From Parapedobacter sp051400755 (lineage in GTDB: Bacteria; Bacteroidota; Bacteroidia; Sphingobacteriales; Sphingobacteriaceae): a stretch of DNA of 64,000 bases. The translations under genes were made by a program, and so were the position numbers. The stretch is taken from positions 62,001-126,000 of the forward strand of contig NZ_JBLFFL010000001.1 of the NCBI RefSeq assembly GCF_051400755.1, written 5' to 3'. The notes beneath the pieces are model-generated. The model saw only the letters and a list, made by a program, of their open reading frames with translations. It searched no databases and was not told the origin of the DNA. Of the stretch, positions 7,640 through 15,994 are shown one piece after another; the first letter of the stretch is position 1, and the number at the start of each line of letters is the position of its first letter.

Positions 7640-10081
7640 ATGATAAAGAACTATTTCAAAACCGCATTCAGGAGTTTGACCCGCAACAGGAGTTACACGA
7701 TGATCAACATCGCAGGATTAGCTGTTGGCATTGCCGTTTGTATGCTCATCTTTATCATTATACAGTTTCAAACGAGTTTCGATAGTTTTCACGCAAAGAA
7801 GGACCGCATCTATCGTGTGTTAACCGAATATCATCATGCAGATGCAGCAACTATTTCTTACGGGAAAGACGTTCCTGTTCCCCTGCCGACAGGATTGAAA
7901 ACGGCTTTTCCTCAAATAGAACAAGTGGCTCCGATTTGGGCAAGCCACAATGACCAATTACGATTACCTGACGGTAATGGAAAAACGACAAAGACATTTA
8001 AAGAAGATAAAGGTGTATTTTTTACAACGCCTTCATTCTTTAACATGTTTGATTATCCGCTGCTTGCAGGTTCGTATGAATCGTTAAAAGATCCAAACAA
8101 TGTATTGCTTACAAAAGAGATTGCAGAAAAATATTTTGGTGACTGGAAAACAGCAATGGGTAAAACCATTCACCTGGAAGCAGGCGGCAATATATTCAGT
8201 CACAGCGTTGATGTTTTGAACGTGTCAGGTATTCTTGCTACCATACCTGCAAATACAGACTTTCAGCTAAAACTTGTTGTGGCTTTTGGAACAGGTATTA
8301 CCGACTATATGACAAAAAACTCCGATTGGAGGGATGGAACGAATGCTGATTTTGGTTGCTATATTTTATTGCCTCCGAATAGTTCTGTTGACAATTTCAA
8401 TCAACAACTAAGAGCGTACTCGCGAAAGATGGAATCTGCCGACTATAAGAATAGTCACATTATACAACCATTAACTGCAGTGCATTATGACACACTAGCA
8501 GGTAACTACAGCAACAAAACAATCAGTCATGAACTACTCAAGGTATTATGGTTGATTGCAGCATTCATCTTATTAATCGCTTGCGTTAACTTCGTCAACC
8601 TCTCCACTGCCCAAGCTGTTAATCGTGCAAAAGAGATTGGCGTAAGAAAAGTTTTGGGGAGTAATAAATCGCAATTACAACTCCAATTCATCACAGAAAC
8701 ATTTTTGATCGTGTTGAGTGCAGTACTGCTTGCCGCAGCTATTACCATGCTTGCAATGCGTCCTGTAAATCAACTTTTAGCGCTTTCGCTTTCATTCAAC
8801 CTATTGGACAATCCTGCCATTATTTTATTTCTTTTGATGGTCACCATTGTGGTGACCGCACTCGCCGGTTTTTATCCTTCGCTAGTTTTATCACGTTTCA
8901 ATCCTGTTGATGCGTTAAAGTGCAAACTCACAGCAAACACTGCGGGAATTTCATTAAGAAGAGGGTTGGTCGTGTTTCAATTCATCATTGCACAGGCACT
9001 CATCATCGGGACACTCATCATCGTAAAGCAAATGAATTATTTTATGGATCAACCGTTGGGTTTCGATAAAGATGCAATTGTAAATGTTCCTTTTCGTGTA
9101 GATAGTCTTCGCATAAGCAGGATGGCTTCTTTGAAAGACCAGTTGTTATCCGTAAGCGGCGTGCAAGCAGTGAGTTTCAGTTCCAATACACCCGTTGAAG
9201 ATGGCATTGATTTGTGGAGCACATTCAAATTTGACCATGCAATAAAAGAAGCAGATTTTAAAGCGATCACCAAATTCGCTGACGACGAATACGTGCCGAC
9301 GTATAAATTACAACTGATAGCCGGAAGAAATTTGCGACCTTCCGGGATGACACGAGAATTTTTAGTGAATGAATCGTTCGTGAAAAGTTTAGGACTTAAA
9401 AATCCGGAAGATATACTGACCAAAGAAATAAGCATCTGGGAAGATCGAATAAAATGTCCTGTTGTTGGCGTGCTGAAAGATTTTAACGACAGGTCTTTTC
9501 GCCATGATCTTGCACCATTACTGATTACCACAAACGGCACCATGTACAACCAGGCCGGAATAAAACTTGAAACGGCAAACGTTTCTTCTACATTGCTGGC
9601 TGTCAAAAAAATATTTGAAGAAACATTTCCTGATTTTGTTTATGAATACAAGTTTCTTGATGATAAAATTGAAAGCTTTTACAAAAAGGAAAATCAGCTA
9701 GCGCAGTTGTATAAAATTTTTGCAGGCGTCGCGATCTTCCTTAGCTGTCTCGGGTTGTATGGCTTGGCCTCATTCATGGCCGTGCAGCGGATAAAAGAAG
9801 TTGGTATTCGTAAAGTATTTGGGGCTACTGCGGGCAATATCGTTTATTTGTTTTCAAAAGAATTTATCATACTCATTGCAATTGCCTTTGCGATTGCTAC
9901 ACCCATTGCGTGGTATTACATGCACCAATGGTTGCAAGATTATGCTTATCGCATCGACATCAGTTGGTGGTTATTTGTTGCCGGCGGACTTGTTGCCATA
10001 ATCATTGCACTTGCAACGATAAGTTTCCAGATCATAAAAGCAGCGATAGCAAACCCGGTGAAGAGTTTGAGGACGGAATGA
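7640..10081 (+). CDS. FtsX/MacB-type ABC transporter permease
   Basis: An 813-residue permease of the double-unit type common in Bacteroidota. The N-terminal helix (about residues 19-42) is followed by a MacB-like periplasmic domain (to about 280), then three helices with the FtsX signature (NLSTAQAVNRAKEIGVRK, about 320-340). A further helix, a second periplasmic domain and three more helices follow, with a second copy of the signature (VQRIKEVGIRKVFGA). Such proteins pair with a separate ATPase in tripartite or mechanotransmission systems exporting peptides or lipoproteins; no ATPase is adjacent here. The gene faces a sigma-54-like promoter and is monocistronic; the next gene is convergent. 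Confidence 0.92.
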   Translation: MIKNYFKTAFRSLTRNRSYTMINIAGLAVGIAVCMLIFIIIQFQTSFDSFHAKKDRIYRVLTEYHHADAATISYGKDVPVPLPTGLKTAFPQIEQVAPIWASHNDQLRLPDGNGKTTKTFKEDKGVFFTTPSFFNMFDYPLLAGSYESLKDPNNVLLTKEIAEKYFGDWKTAMGKTIHLEAGGNIFSHSVDVLNVSGILATIPANTDFQLKLVVAFGTGITDYMTKNSDWRDGTNADFGCYILLPPNSSVDNFNQQLRAYSRKMESADYKNSHIIQPLTAVHYDTLAGNYSNKTISHELLKVLWLIAAFILLIACVNFVNLSTAQAVNRAKEIGVRKVLGSNKSQLQLQFITETFLIVLSAVLLAAAITMLAMRPVNQLLALSLSFNLLDNPAIILFLLMVTIVVTALAGFYPSLVLSRFNPVDALKCKLTANTAGISLRRGLVVFQFIIAQALIIGTLIIVKQMNYFMDQPLGFDKDAIVNVPFRVDSLRISRMASLKDQLLSVSGVQAVSFSSNTPVEDGIDLWSTFKFDHAIKEADFKAITKFADDEYVPTYKLQLIAGRNLRPSGMTREFLVNESFVKSLGLKNPEDILTKEISIWEDRIKCPVVGVLKDFNDRSFRHDLAPLLITTNGTMYNQAGIKLETANVSSTLLAVKKIFEETFPDFVYEYKFLDDKIESFYKKENQLAQLYKIFAGVAIFLSCLGLYGLASFMAVQRIKEVGIRKVFGATAGNIVYLFSKEFIILIAIAFAIATPIAWYYMHQWLQDYAYRIDISWWLFVAGGLVAIIIALATISFQIIKAAIANPVKSLRTE

Positions 10082-10089
10082 TAAAATGT

Positions 10090-11457
10090 TCATTTGGCCA
10101 TGTTCAATTTAATTTCCATAAAATCGCTCAGTCTCAGGCCATCTATAAATTCGTTGGAATAAACCAGTTTCAATAAGTTGGCATAACGCGGGGCAAATTC
10201 TATTTCACGCCCATTAGCCTTAAACAACTCATTAGTACGGGACGGCTCTTGCGGCATCTGGATTAAACTGAAATAGATTGCATCAATTATGCTCCGCTGC
10301 CTTAATTCCTCAGCACTTTCACTGGTGTTGAAAGAAAGCAGTACTTTATTTTTAATAAGCTTCGGAAACATACAGGTTCTCCCTGCGATTTTTTCGTTGC
10401 TGCCCTTTATCGATTCCTTTTGCTGTTCCGATTGTCGGAAATCAAAAACAATTCCGTGACTGGGTTCAATAACGGTCGATCGGGCTAGTTTGAGGTTTAT
10501 ATTGGGAGATATCTTATTGAGGGCTAAAATGGCACGCGCTATGGTGAGGGAGTCTTCCTGTTGTATCGGTCCATACAGGTATAGGTTTATTTCTTTTGGG
10601 TGCTTTAGGAAGACGCCATCGAAAAAACATTCTTCTATATCTTCATACGAAGTTTGCGGGTATCTTTCCAGTAAATTTTCAATCTTTTGGCGCGTATTAA
10701 CCGCGCAGAGCTCATCAGCAAAGTCCTTTTCAAATGACTCCCTCGTGTAGTTTGCAGGAATTACAGGTTCGTAGAGTAACGATAGTACGTCAACGTCTAA
10801 TGGTGTTAACGATTTAGCTGGATTGTAATTTTCGAAAAAAAGACTGCTCGGATAGTTATAACTGTCACCTATCACACCAAGCGATTGTAAGATTTCCTCT
10901 AGCACGATCTTGTACCTAGTTGAGTAGGCCAGGTCCTTTTTAGTGTAATAAATGCCAACGGTAGCCGCATCTATAATACCATCATAAGCGATTGATCTCC
11001 CCATTCCGAAATGTTCATCGGAATCATTATCGCTTATGGAAACGCTGTCTAACCTTAAAAAAGCATGAACTTCTTTTAAAGCCCCAAAAAACAGCTTAAT
11101 TGACGCGGAATCACTAGTTTTGGCAAGCGAACACTTGATGGGAAGATTCAACTCACTTATTTCCGAAATCGCTCTTTCTACATATCCGATCTCATCTTCA
11201 GTCGCATGGCCTAAAATTGCAATCGTAGGGTTAGAATTCCATTTTGTAATGATATTTCTTTTTCCGTTGCCATCCTCATGAAAAACCGTTTCATAAAAGT
11301 AATTCAAGGTTTCGGCACTGTATTTATCTTTTAAGTAGTTCAAATTTTTAGAACTGATTGTTGATTCATCCGTAGAAACGCAGCTGGGGAACATAGCCAA
11401 GAAATAAATCCCTAGCATCCAATAAACGAATGGACTTTTTTTAGGCGACATCATCAT
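10090..11457 (-). CDS. Lipoprotein with DUF2927-like domain
   Basis: A 455-residue protein. It has a signal peptide after three initiator-like Met codons and ends in FPSC (Cys26), so it is a likely lipoprotein. Residues about 65-240 resemble DUF2927: KWNSNPTIAILG at the start, a G-I-I-D-A-A-T-V-G-I-Y strand, then LEEILQSLGVIGDSYNYPSSLF and LTPLDVDVLSLLYEP. The glutamate motif corresponds to the region thought to descend from a metzincin-type protease site. The C-terminal half (about 285-450) seems to hold a second, more degenerate copy starting at KEINLYLYGPI. Function is unknown. It converges on the permease gene with 8 bases between the stops. Confidence 0.6.
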   Translation of the reverse strand: MMMSPKKSPFVYWMLGIYFLAMFPSCVSTDESTISSKNLNYLKDKYSAETLNYFYETVFHEDGNGKRNIITKWNSNPTIAILGHATEDEIGYVERAISEISELNLPIKCSLAKTSDSASIKLFFGALKEVHAFLRLDSVSISDNDSDEHFGMGRSIAYDGIIDAATVGIYYTKKDLAYSTRYKIVLEEILQSLGVIGDSYNYPSSLFFENYNPAKSLTPLDVDVLSLLYEPVIPANYTRESFEKDFADELCAVNTRQKIENLLERYPQTSYEDIEECFFDGVFLKHPKEINLYLYGPIQQEDSLTIARAILALNKISPNINLKLARSTVIEPSHGIVFDFRQSEQQKESIKGSNEKIAGRTCMFPKLIKNKVLLSFNTSESAEELRQRSIIDAIYFSLIQMPQEPSRTNELFKANGREIEFAPRYANLLKLVYSNEFIDGLRLSDFMEIKLNMAK

Positions 11458-11628
11458 AAAGTGATATTAAGCATGGTGACAAGCAATGACAAAAATGGGT
11501 TCAACGAGGATTAATTTGTCGGGAGTGACTGTGTCCCACTATGCCCCCACTCTTGGCCACATCCATCTCGTGCCTCTGGCTTCTTATTATTTTGTCACTC
11601 ACTCAAGCTCAATTGGTTCGCTTCAAGC

Positions 11629-11653
11629 AAAAAAACCCCTGCTTTCGCAGGGG
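11629..11653 (-). terminator. Terminator after tRNA-Pro(GGG)
   Basis: On the minus strand a perfect 7-base-pair stem CCCCTGC/GCAGGGG with a GAAA tetraloop is followed by seven T residues. Confidence 0.9.
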
Positions 11654-11665
11654 CCATTTTGGTTG

Positions 11666-11739
11666 TCGGGATGGCGGGATTCGAACCCACGACCTCCAGC
11701 ACCCCATGCTGGCGCGATACCTGGCTACGCTACATCCCG
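11666..11739 (-). tRNA. tRNA-Pro (anticodon GGG)
   Basis: A complete 74-base cloverleaf on the minus strand: acceptor CGGGATG/CATCCCG, anticodon stem CCAGC/GCTGG around loop ATGGGGT, T arm GTGGG-TTCGAAT-CCCGC, discriminator A, no encoded CCA. It reads CCC and CCU codons. It is a near relative of the tRNA-Pro(CGG) at 3656-3729 in the same orientation. Confidence 0.95.
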
Positions 11740-11749
11740 ATTGGGGGTG

Positions 11750-11780
11750 CAAATATAAACATTCAATCCAGTTACAACAA
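11750..11780 (-). promoter_or_regulatory. Promoter of tRNA-Pro(GGG)
   Basis: TATATTTG (11750-11757) and TTG (11778-11780) on the minus strand are separated by 20 bases. The predicted start is only a few bases upstream of the mature 5' end. Confidence 0.72.
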
Positions 11781-11809
11781 AAATCTTTTCCGATTGGGCG
11801 TGGATGGTA

Positions 11810-12526
11810 TCAGCTGTTTTTATCACCTATGTATTTATAGAACGCATCGCGGTAGGTATCCCCCACGGGGATCACTTTATCTTCGATGAAGATGCGCCCG
11901 CGCTCGATGCTTGCAATCTTATCCAATGCAACGATATACGAGCGGTGTACGCGTACGAAACGATTAGCGGGGAGGATGTCCTCCATTTTTTTCATGCCTT
12001 GGAGGGTAACGATGCGCTCGAGGGGCGTATAGATGGAGATGTAATCTTTCAGTCCTTCGATGTAGCGAATATCATCCAGATCCACGCGTTGGATCTTATG
12101 TTCGGTCTTGACGAAAATAAAATCAACCGCATCGTTTTGCGGGACGGGGGTCGCGAGTTGGTGTATCCGTTGTGTCTTATTGGTGAGCACTTTCTGCACA
12201 GACCGATAAAAGCGGTCGAAGGCGATGGGTTTTAGCAGGTAATCCAGCACATTAAGTTCATAACCATCCAATGCGTATTGGGGATAGGCGGTGGTCAGGA
12301 TGACATCGCATTTGCCGTTAATGATTTTGACAAATTGTATTCCCGTCAATTCCGGCATCTGCACATCCAAAAACACCAGATCTACCTCGCCATTCTGCAC
12401 CATCGCAAGTGCCTCAATGGCATTGGTCGTACTGGCGACCAGCGTCAACTCGGGCACCTTGGCTACATAATCAGCAATGATGTCCAATGCCAGCGGTTCG
12501 TCGTCTACGGCTATACATCTTACCAT
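11810..12526 (-). CDS. LytTR-family response regulator
   Basis: A 238-residue cytoplasmic DNA-binding regulator. The receiver domain (1-120) has acidic residues VDDE at 8-10, the phosphoacceptor Asp54 (FLDVQMP) and Lys99 (LLKP). A LytTR DNA-binding domain fills the C-terminus (about 135-236), with IRYIEGLKDYISIYT and FVRVHRSYIV. The ATG at 12526 is chosen; an in-frame GTG lies two codons upstream. It is encoded 18 bases downstream of its cognate LytS-type kinase. LytTR proteins bind paired 9-base direct repeats, and such repeats lie at 13663-13692, upstream of both this operon and a small divergent gene. Confidence 0.95.
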   Translation of the reverse strand: MVRCIAVDDEPLALDIIADYVAKVPELTLVASTTNAIEALAMVQNGEVDLVFLDVQMPELTGIQFVKIINGKCDVILTTAYPQYALDGYELNVLDYLLKPIAFDRFYRSVQKVLTNKTQRIHQLATPVPQNDAVDFIFVKTEHKIQRVDLDDIRYIEGLKDYISIYTPLERIVTLQGMKKMEDILPANRFVRVHRSYIVALDKIASIERGRIFIEDKVIPVGDTYRDAFYKYIGDKNS

Positions 12527-12544
12527 GGGCACATTGTTTTGGGC

Positions 12545-13561
12545 TTATAAATATATGAAAAGTTCGCTACTGTAATAATGTTCTGACTCAACAATATCAA
12601 TGGTGTGTTTGCCGGGATATCCCAATTGGAGTCTTCGTTTCAAATTGGTAAGTCCCACCCCCTTGGTTTGGTCTTTATTGAACTGGCTCTTGGCGTTTTC
12701 GGCTTTGAAGTGCAAACGCCCGCCATGCACGTCGATATTGATACGAATGGGCTTGCTCATATCGGTAGACACCCCATGCTTGAAGGCATTTTCGAGAAAC
12801 GAAATCAGCAATAACGGCATGATCCGGTGCTCCTCTCCTTCTACATCCACGCGGAGGTCTACGTAAACATGCTCTTTGAAACGCAACTTCTGCAATTCGA
12901 TGTAATTTTTCAGGTAATTGATCTCTTCTTCTAACAATACAGTTTCTTCATTGCTTTCATATAGCATGTACCGCATGATCTCCGAGAGTTTGAGGATGGC
13001 CTCTGGCGTTTTATCTGATTTTTGATAAGCCAGCGAATAGATGTTGTTCAATGAATTGAACAGGAAATGCGGATTAATCTGCGATTTCAAGAACGCCAGT
13101 TCTGCATTGAGCTTTTCGTTTTCCAGGCTCTTTCGTTGCTCATGGTTCTTGAAATTGGATGAAATAACATATACGGCTGTACTCAGCAGCATAAAGAACA
13201 AACCCGTCATCAATGAGACCACGGTATACTGTACAGGGGTAATTACTTTTTCGGCATTCTCGTTATCACGGTATTGCAACACCACGTCTTTATAGTGCAG
13301 GGCAACAGCATACTTAACGGCGATGGATACCACCAGAATGATCGCGATGTAATAGATTGCCTTCCAGTACTGGTTGCTGCCGATAAGAAGTGGGTTGACC
13401 AAAAAATAGTGCACGTAAAAAATAACAATGTTCAAGGTGCCATAAAGCAGTATGATAATGGCCGCGTCTTCCGGCATCTCCCTTGCATTCACAAAATACA
13501 AAATGGCCAACAGGACTCCCCAAATAAGGGCGTGAATCAAAACAGCTTTGTTTTTGAACAT
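12545..13561 (-). CDS. LytS/YehU-type sensor histidine kinase
   Basis: A 338-residue inner-membrane sensor. Four hydrophobic helices lie within residues 8-137 (about 8-25, 33-57, 69-88 and 115-135), then a coiled linker, then the His_kinase domain: LKSQINPHFLFNSLNNI with phosphorylated His165, and an ATPase domain with LLISFLENAFKHG (N box) and GVGLTNLKRRL. No extracytoplasmic sensing domain is evident, so it probably senses the membrane or a ligand through its helices. It forms an operon with the LytTR regulator. The predicted -7 element lies only 6 bases before the ATG, so the mRNA may be leaderless. Confidence 0.95.
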   Translation of the reverse strand: MFKNKAVLIHALIWGVLLAILYFVNAREMPEDAAIIILLYGTLNIVIFYVHYFLVNPLLIGSNQYWKAIYYIAIILVVSIAVKYAVALHYKDVVLQYRDNENAEKVITPVQYTVVSLMTGLFFMLLSTAVYVISSNFKNHEQRKSLENEKLNAELAFLKSQINPHFLFNSLNNIYSLAYQKSDKTPEAILKLSEIMRYMLYESNEETVLLEEEINYLKNYIELQKLRFKEHVYVDLRVDVEGEEHRIMPLLLISFLENAFKHGVSTDMSKPIRINIDVHGGRLHFKAENAKSQFNKDQTKGVGLTNLKRRLQLGYPGKHTIDIVESEHYYSSELFIYL

Positions 13562-13566
13562 AATCG

Positions 13567-13574
13567 CAAATATA
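13567..13574 (-). promoter_or_regulatory. -7 element of the LytS/LytTR operon
   Basis: TATATTTG on the minus strand ends 6 bases before the kinase ATG at 13561. Transcription would start at or within a base or two of the ATG. No clear TTG is present 20 bases upstream. Confidence 0.5.
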
Positions 13575-13662
13575 ATGTTAGCCGAGGAATATCACGCTAC
13601 CGATAGACGAACGCCCCGCAGCCATCGGCCAACATTCGTTTGCGATAGATGAATGCCCCGTG

Positions 13663-13692
13663 TCCGTTGGTCTACAAAATCTGACGGTTGGT
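13663..13692 (+). promoter_or_regulatory. Paired LytTR-type binding repeats
   Basis: TCCGTTGGT (13663-13671) matches the published LytTR consensus [TA][AC][CA]GTTN[AG][TG] at all nine positions, and ACGGTTGGT (13684-13692) at eight. They start 21 bases apart, the usual two-turn spacing for this family. The wider block is itself part of a 33-base imperfect direct repeat (13601-13633 and 13643-13675). The pair lies just upstream of a plus-strand promoter at 13725. Confidence 0.65.
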
Positions 13693-13724
13693 CTAAAAGT
13701 TTTTTCCCGAAGATTTGGAATCGG

Positions 13725-13732
13725 TTTCTTTG
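13725..13732 (+). promoter_or_regulatory. -7 element upstream of the small membrane protein gene
   Basis: TTTCTTTG resembles TAnnTTTG. A T-run sits about 20 bases upstream and the LytTR repeats end some 10 bases before that, an arrangement typical of activator-dependent promoters. The predicted start is near 13738, leaving a leader of about 48 bases. Confidence 0.45.
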
Positions 13733-13785
13733 TATTGTGCATTGGGGTCAGTGTGATGGTATCATCTTACAAGCATAAAGCAATG

Positions 13786-13959
13786 AAAAAGTTTAGCAGC
13801 AGCATTTCACCCTTTTTGTTACTCATCATCCCCTTTTTGGTGGCGTTGGTGTTGGTGGCCGGAAATGCAGGGAGTGAAGTCATCGAAGAACGCATTCAGT
13901 TAAACGCCTCGTTCATCTCGTTGCCCGATCTGGATCTTTTTAACGTGCTCCTATGGTGA
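13786..13959 (+). CDS. Small single-span membrane protein (57 residues)
   Basis: Starting at the ATG at 13786, the protein has a basic N-terminus (Met-Lys-Lys), one hydrophobic helix at about residues 9-26 (PFLLLIIPFLVALVLVAG) and a short polar tail ending in FISLPDLDLFNVLLW. An ATG at 13756 would add ten residues, and the open frame reaches back to 13660, before the promoter. No known family is recognised. It lies divergent from the LytS/LytTR genes and downstream of LytTR-type repeats, so it may be the system's target. It ends 30 bases before the BtuF-like gene. Confidence 0.55.
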   Translation, partial: KKFSSSISPFLLLIIPFLVALVLVAGNAGSEVIEERIQLNASFISLPDLDLFNVLLW

Positions 13960-13976
13960 TAATGGGACGACTTGCT

Positions 13977-13984
13977 TACCTTTG
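13977..13984 (+). promoter_or_regulatory. -7 element of the BtuF-like gene
   Basis: TACCTTTG is a perfect match to TAnnTTTG. It ends 5 bases before the ATG at 13990, implying a leaderless or nearly leaderless mRNA. No TTG is present 20 bases upstream. Confidence 0.5.
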
Positions 13985-13989
13985 CATCC

Positions 13990-14631
13990 ATGCAAAGCCC
14001 GCATTTATCCCTGATCAGCATATTGGAAGCGCTCAATCTCGACAGGACCTACCTACCTCTGCTCGAACAGGCTTCCGTATTGGATGAGGGCACCCATTCC
14101 GGCACCCCGCAGGCGGTCTTTGCGGCTATCCGCACGATTGGGAGTCTGCTGAACGTGCAGCAACAAGCCGATGAATTAGCTGAAAACCTGGAAGAACGCA
14201 TTGACCTCATTATTCACAAACTAAAATTCATCGCTGCCGAAAGCAAGCCGACGGTACTCGTCCTGCACGAAATGGTGCCTGTACGGATCGTACAGAATGA
14301 ATACCTCACATCTCTCATCCACATCGCCGGGGGTGTCAATTACGCCGATACAGCGGTGGACCCGTTCAATCCGGACATTATCATCATCATCAATGATAAG
14401 CCCATACCGCAATTATTGGATGAACTGCCGGGTATTTTTTCGATGCCTGAGTGGTCACAGGTCGCGGCGGCGACGAACAACAATGTACACATCATCCATC
14501 ATAGCGGGTACCTACGCCAACCGGGCGCCCTCATCGCCGAAGATGCCGAAATACTGGCGGAGATCATCCATCCGAAACAGTTTATTTTCGGCCGTGATCA
14601 AGATGTATGGATGAAGTTTGAATGGCGATAA
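13990..14631 (+). CDS. BtuF-like periplasmic-binding-fold protein lacking signal peptide and N-terminal part
   Basis: A 213-residue protein resembling the C-terminal two thirds of class III (vitamin B12/iron-siderophore type) substrate-binding proteins. It has the long backbone helix (LLNVQQQADELAENLEERIDLI, about 55-76), then KPTVLVLHE, an AGGVNYADTAVDPFNPDIIIII region, and VHIIHHSGYLRQPG near the end. The usual signal peptide and most of the N-terminal lobe are missing, and no in-frame upstream sequence supplies them. It may be a cytoplasmic derivative or a remnant. The ATG at 13990 is preferred over a TTG at 13972. It converges on thrC with 3 bases between the stops. Confidence 0.65.
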   Translation: MQSPHLSLISILEALNLDRTYLPLLEQASVLDEGTHSGTPQAVFAAIRTIGSLLNVQQQADELAENLEERIDLIIHKLKFIAAESKPTVLVLHEMVPVRIVQNEYLTSLIHIAGGVNYADTAVDPFNPDIIIIINDKPIPQLLDELPGIFSMPEWSQVAAATNNNVHIIHHSGYLRQPGALIAEDAEILAEIIHPKQFIFGRDQDVWMKFEWR

Positions 14632-14634
14632 TTT

Positions 14635-15942
14635 TTACGGGTTTGCCAGCAGATATCTTTTGAATTCCGGAAAACCAGCGGGCAGCTCCGCCACCTTCTT
14701 TTCACGCCCCTCCAATACGTTTACCTGCTGAGGGGTGGCCATCCGTGTCGCGATGTCGGGCGGGAATACCTCGGGAAATTTACAGGGATGGGCAGTAGAC
14801 AAAAACAGGGTAACATATCCACCCGGATGCTGCTGACGATAGGCTTCGGCGGCTAACCAAGCAATGGCTGTATGCGGACATGCGATATAGTGGTAACGGT
14901 CAAAAATGGTGCGAATCGCCGCTCGGGTATCCGCATCGGTGAGCGCGTAGGGGGTGACGACCTGGCGCAACGCCTCCCTGTTATATTCGAATAAATCCAT
15001 GATGCGCACCCAGTTGCTCGGATTGCCCACATCCATGGCATTCGCCAATGTCTGTATGGATGGCCGGGGTTCGTAGTTGCCGCTTTCGAGGAAACGCGGA
15101 ACGGTATCGTTCACATTAGTCGCTGCAATGAACTGCTTGGCGGGTAGCCCCATTTTGTAAGCCAATAAGCCCGCGCCGATATTGCCGAAATTGCCGCTGG
15201 GAACCGAAAATACGACCTCGGTCATGCCTTGTGCCCGCAATTGGGCATATGCATGGAAATAATAAAATGTCTGCGGAATAAGCCGGGCAATATTAATGGA
15301 GTTTGCCGATGTCAACCGAAACGTCGATTTTAAGTCGCGGTCGTTGAATGCTTGCTTCACCAGTGCCTGGCAGTCGTCAAACGTACCGTCTACCTCAATG
15401 GCCCGTATGTTTTGTCCGTTGGTGGTCAATTGCAGCTCCTGCACGGGACTTACCTTGCCTTTGGGATATAGGATGGTGACCCGTGTGCCGGGCACGCCCA
15501 GGAATCCCAGGGCTACGGCTCCGCCGGTATCACCCGATGTGGCCACCAGTACATCCAGCACGCGCTCGTCACCACCCGACAGATAGCCCATCACGCGGCT
15601 CATGAAACGGGCACCGAAGTCTTTGAATGCCAGTGAGGGGCCGTGAAACAGCTCCAGTACCGCCAAACCACTATCCAACGGCCGCACCGGTGCTTCGAAG
15701 TCAATCGCATCATCAATGAGCTGGCGCAAATCCGCTGCGGGCACCTCCTCTCCGATCAGTGTTTTTGCCACCGTAAAGGCGATCTCCTGCAAGGAATACT
15801 GTGGAAGGTTTTTGATAAAATAGGCATCCAGCGGGGGAATGATTTCGGGCATGTATAACCCCCCATCTGCCGGCAAACTGTTGAAAACCGCCTCTTTAAA
15901 GGACACGCGTAGGTCCTTATTATTTGTGCTATATAATTCCAT
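14635..15942 (-). CDS. thrC: Threonine synthase
   Basis: A 435-residue PLP enzyme that converts O-phosphohomoserine to threonine in the cytoplasm. The PLP lysine is Lys107 in FHGPSLAFKDFGARF. Other landmarks are ATSGDTGGAVALGFLG (phosphate/PLP binding), VFSVPSGNFGNIGAGLLA and PSNWVRI. Length and motifs match the longer (E. coli-type) class. It is the last gene of the thr operon, 52 bases after thrB, and the order thrA-thrB-thrC supplies the complete aspartate-semialdehyde-to-threonine branch together with aspartokinase. Confidence 0.97.
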   Translation of the reverse strand: MELYSTNNKDLRVSFKEAVFNSLPADGGLYMPEIIPPLDAYFIKNLPQYSLQEIAFTVAKTLIGEEVPAADLRQLIDDAIDFEAPVRPLDSGLAVLELFHGPSLAFKDFGARFMSRVMGYLSGGDERVLDVLVATSGDTGGAVALGFLGVPGTRVTILYPKGKVSPVQELQLTTNGQNIRAIEVDGTFDDCQALVKQAFNDRDLKSTFRLTSANSINIARLIPQTFYYFHAYAQLRAQGMTEVVFSVPSGNFGNIGAGLLAYKMGLPAKQFIAATNVNDTVPRFLESGNYEPRPSIQTLANAMDVGNPSNWVRIMDLFEYNREALRQVVTPYALTDADTRAAIRTIFDRYHYIACPHTAIAWLAAEAYRQQHPGGYVTLFLSTAHPCKFPEVFPPDIATRMATPQQVNVLEGREKKVAELPAGFPEFKRYLLANP

Positions 15943-15994
15943 CTGGAATTGCTAATCAAATATGGTTAACATCGTACTGTTCATCTCGCTTTTT

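Noticed and set aside
9049..9606. 185-codon minus-strand frame opposite the permease gene
   Set aside because: Shadow of a clear FtsX-type permease; no promoter or domain.
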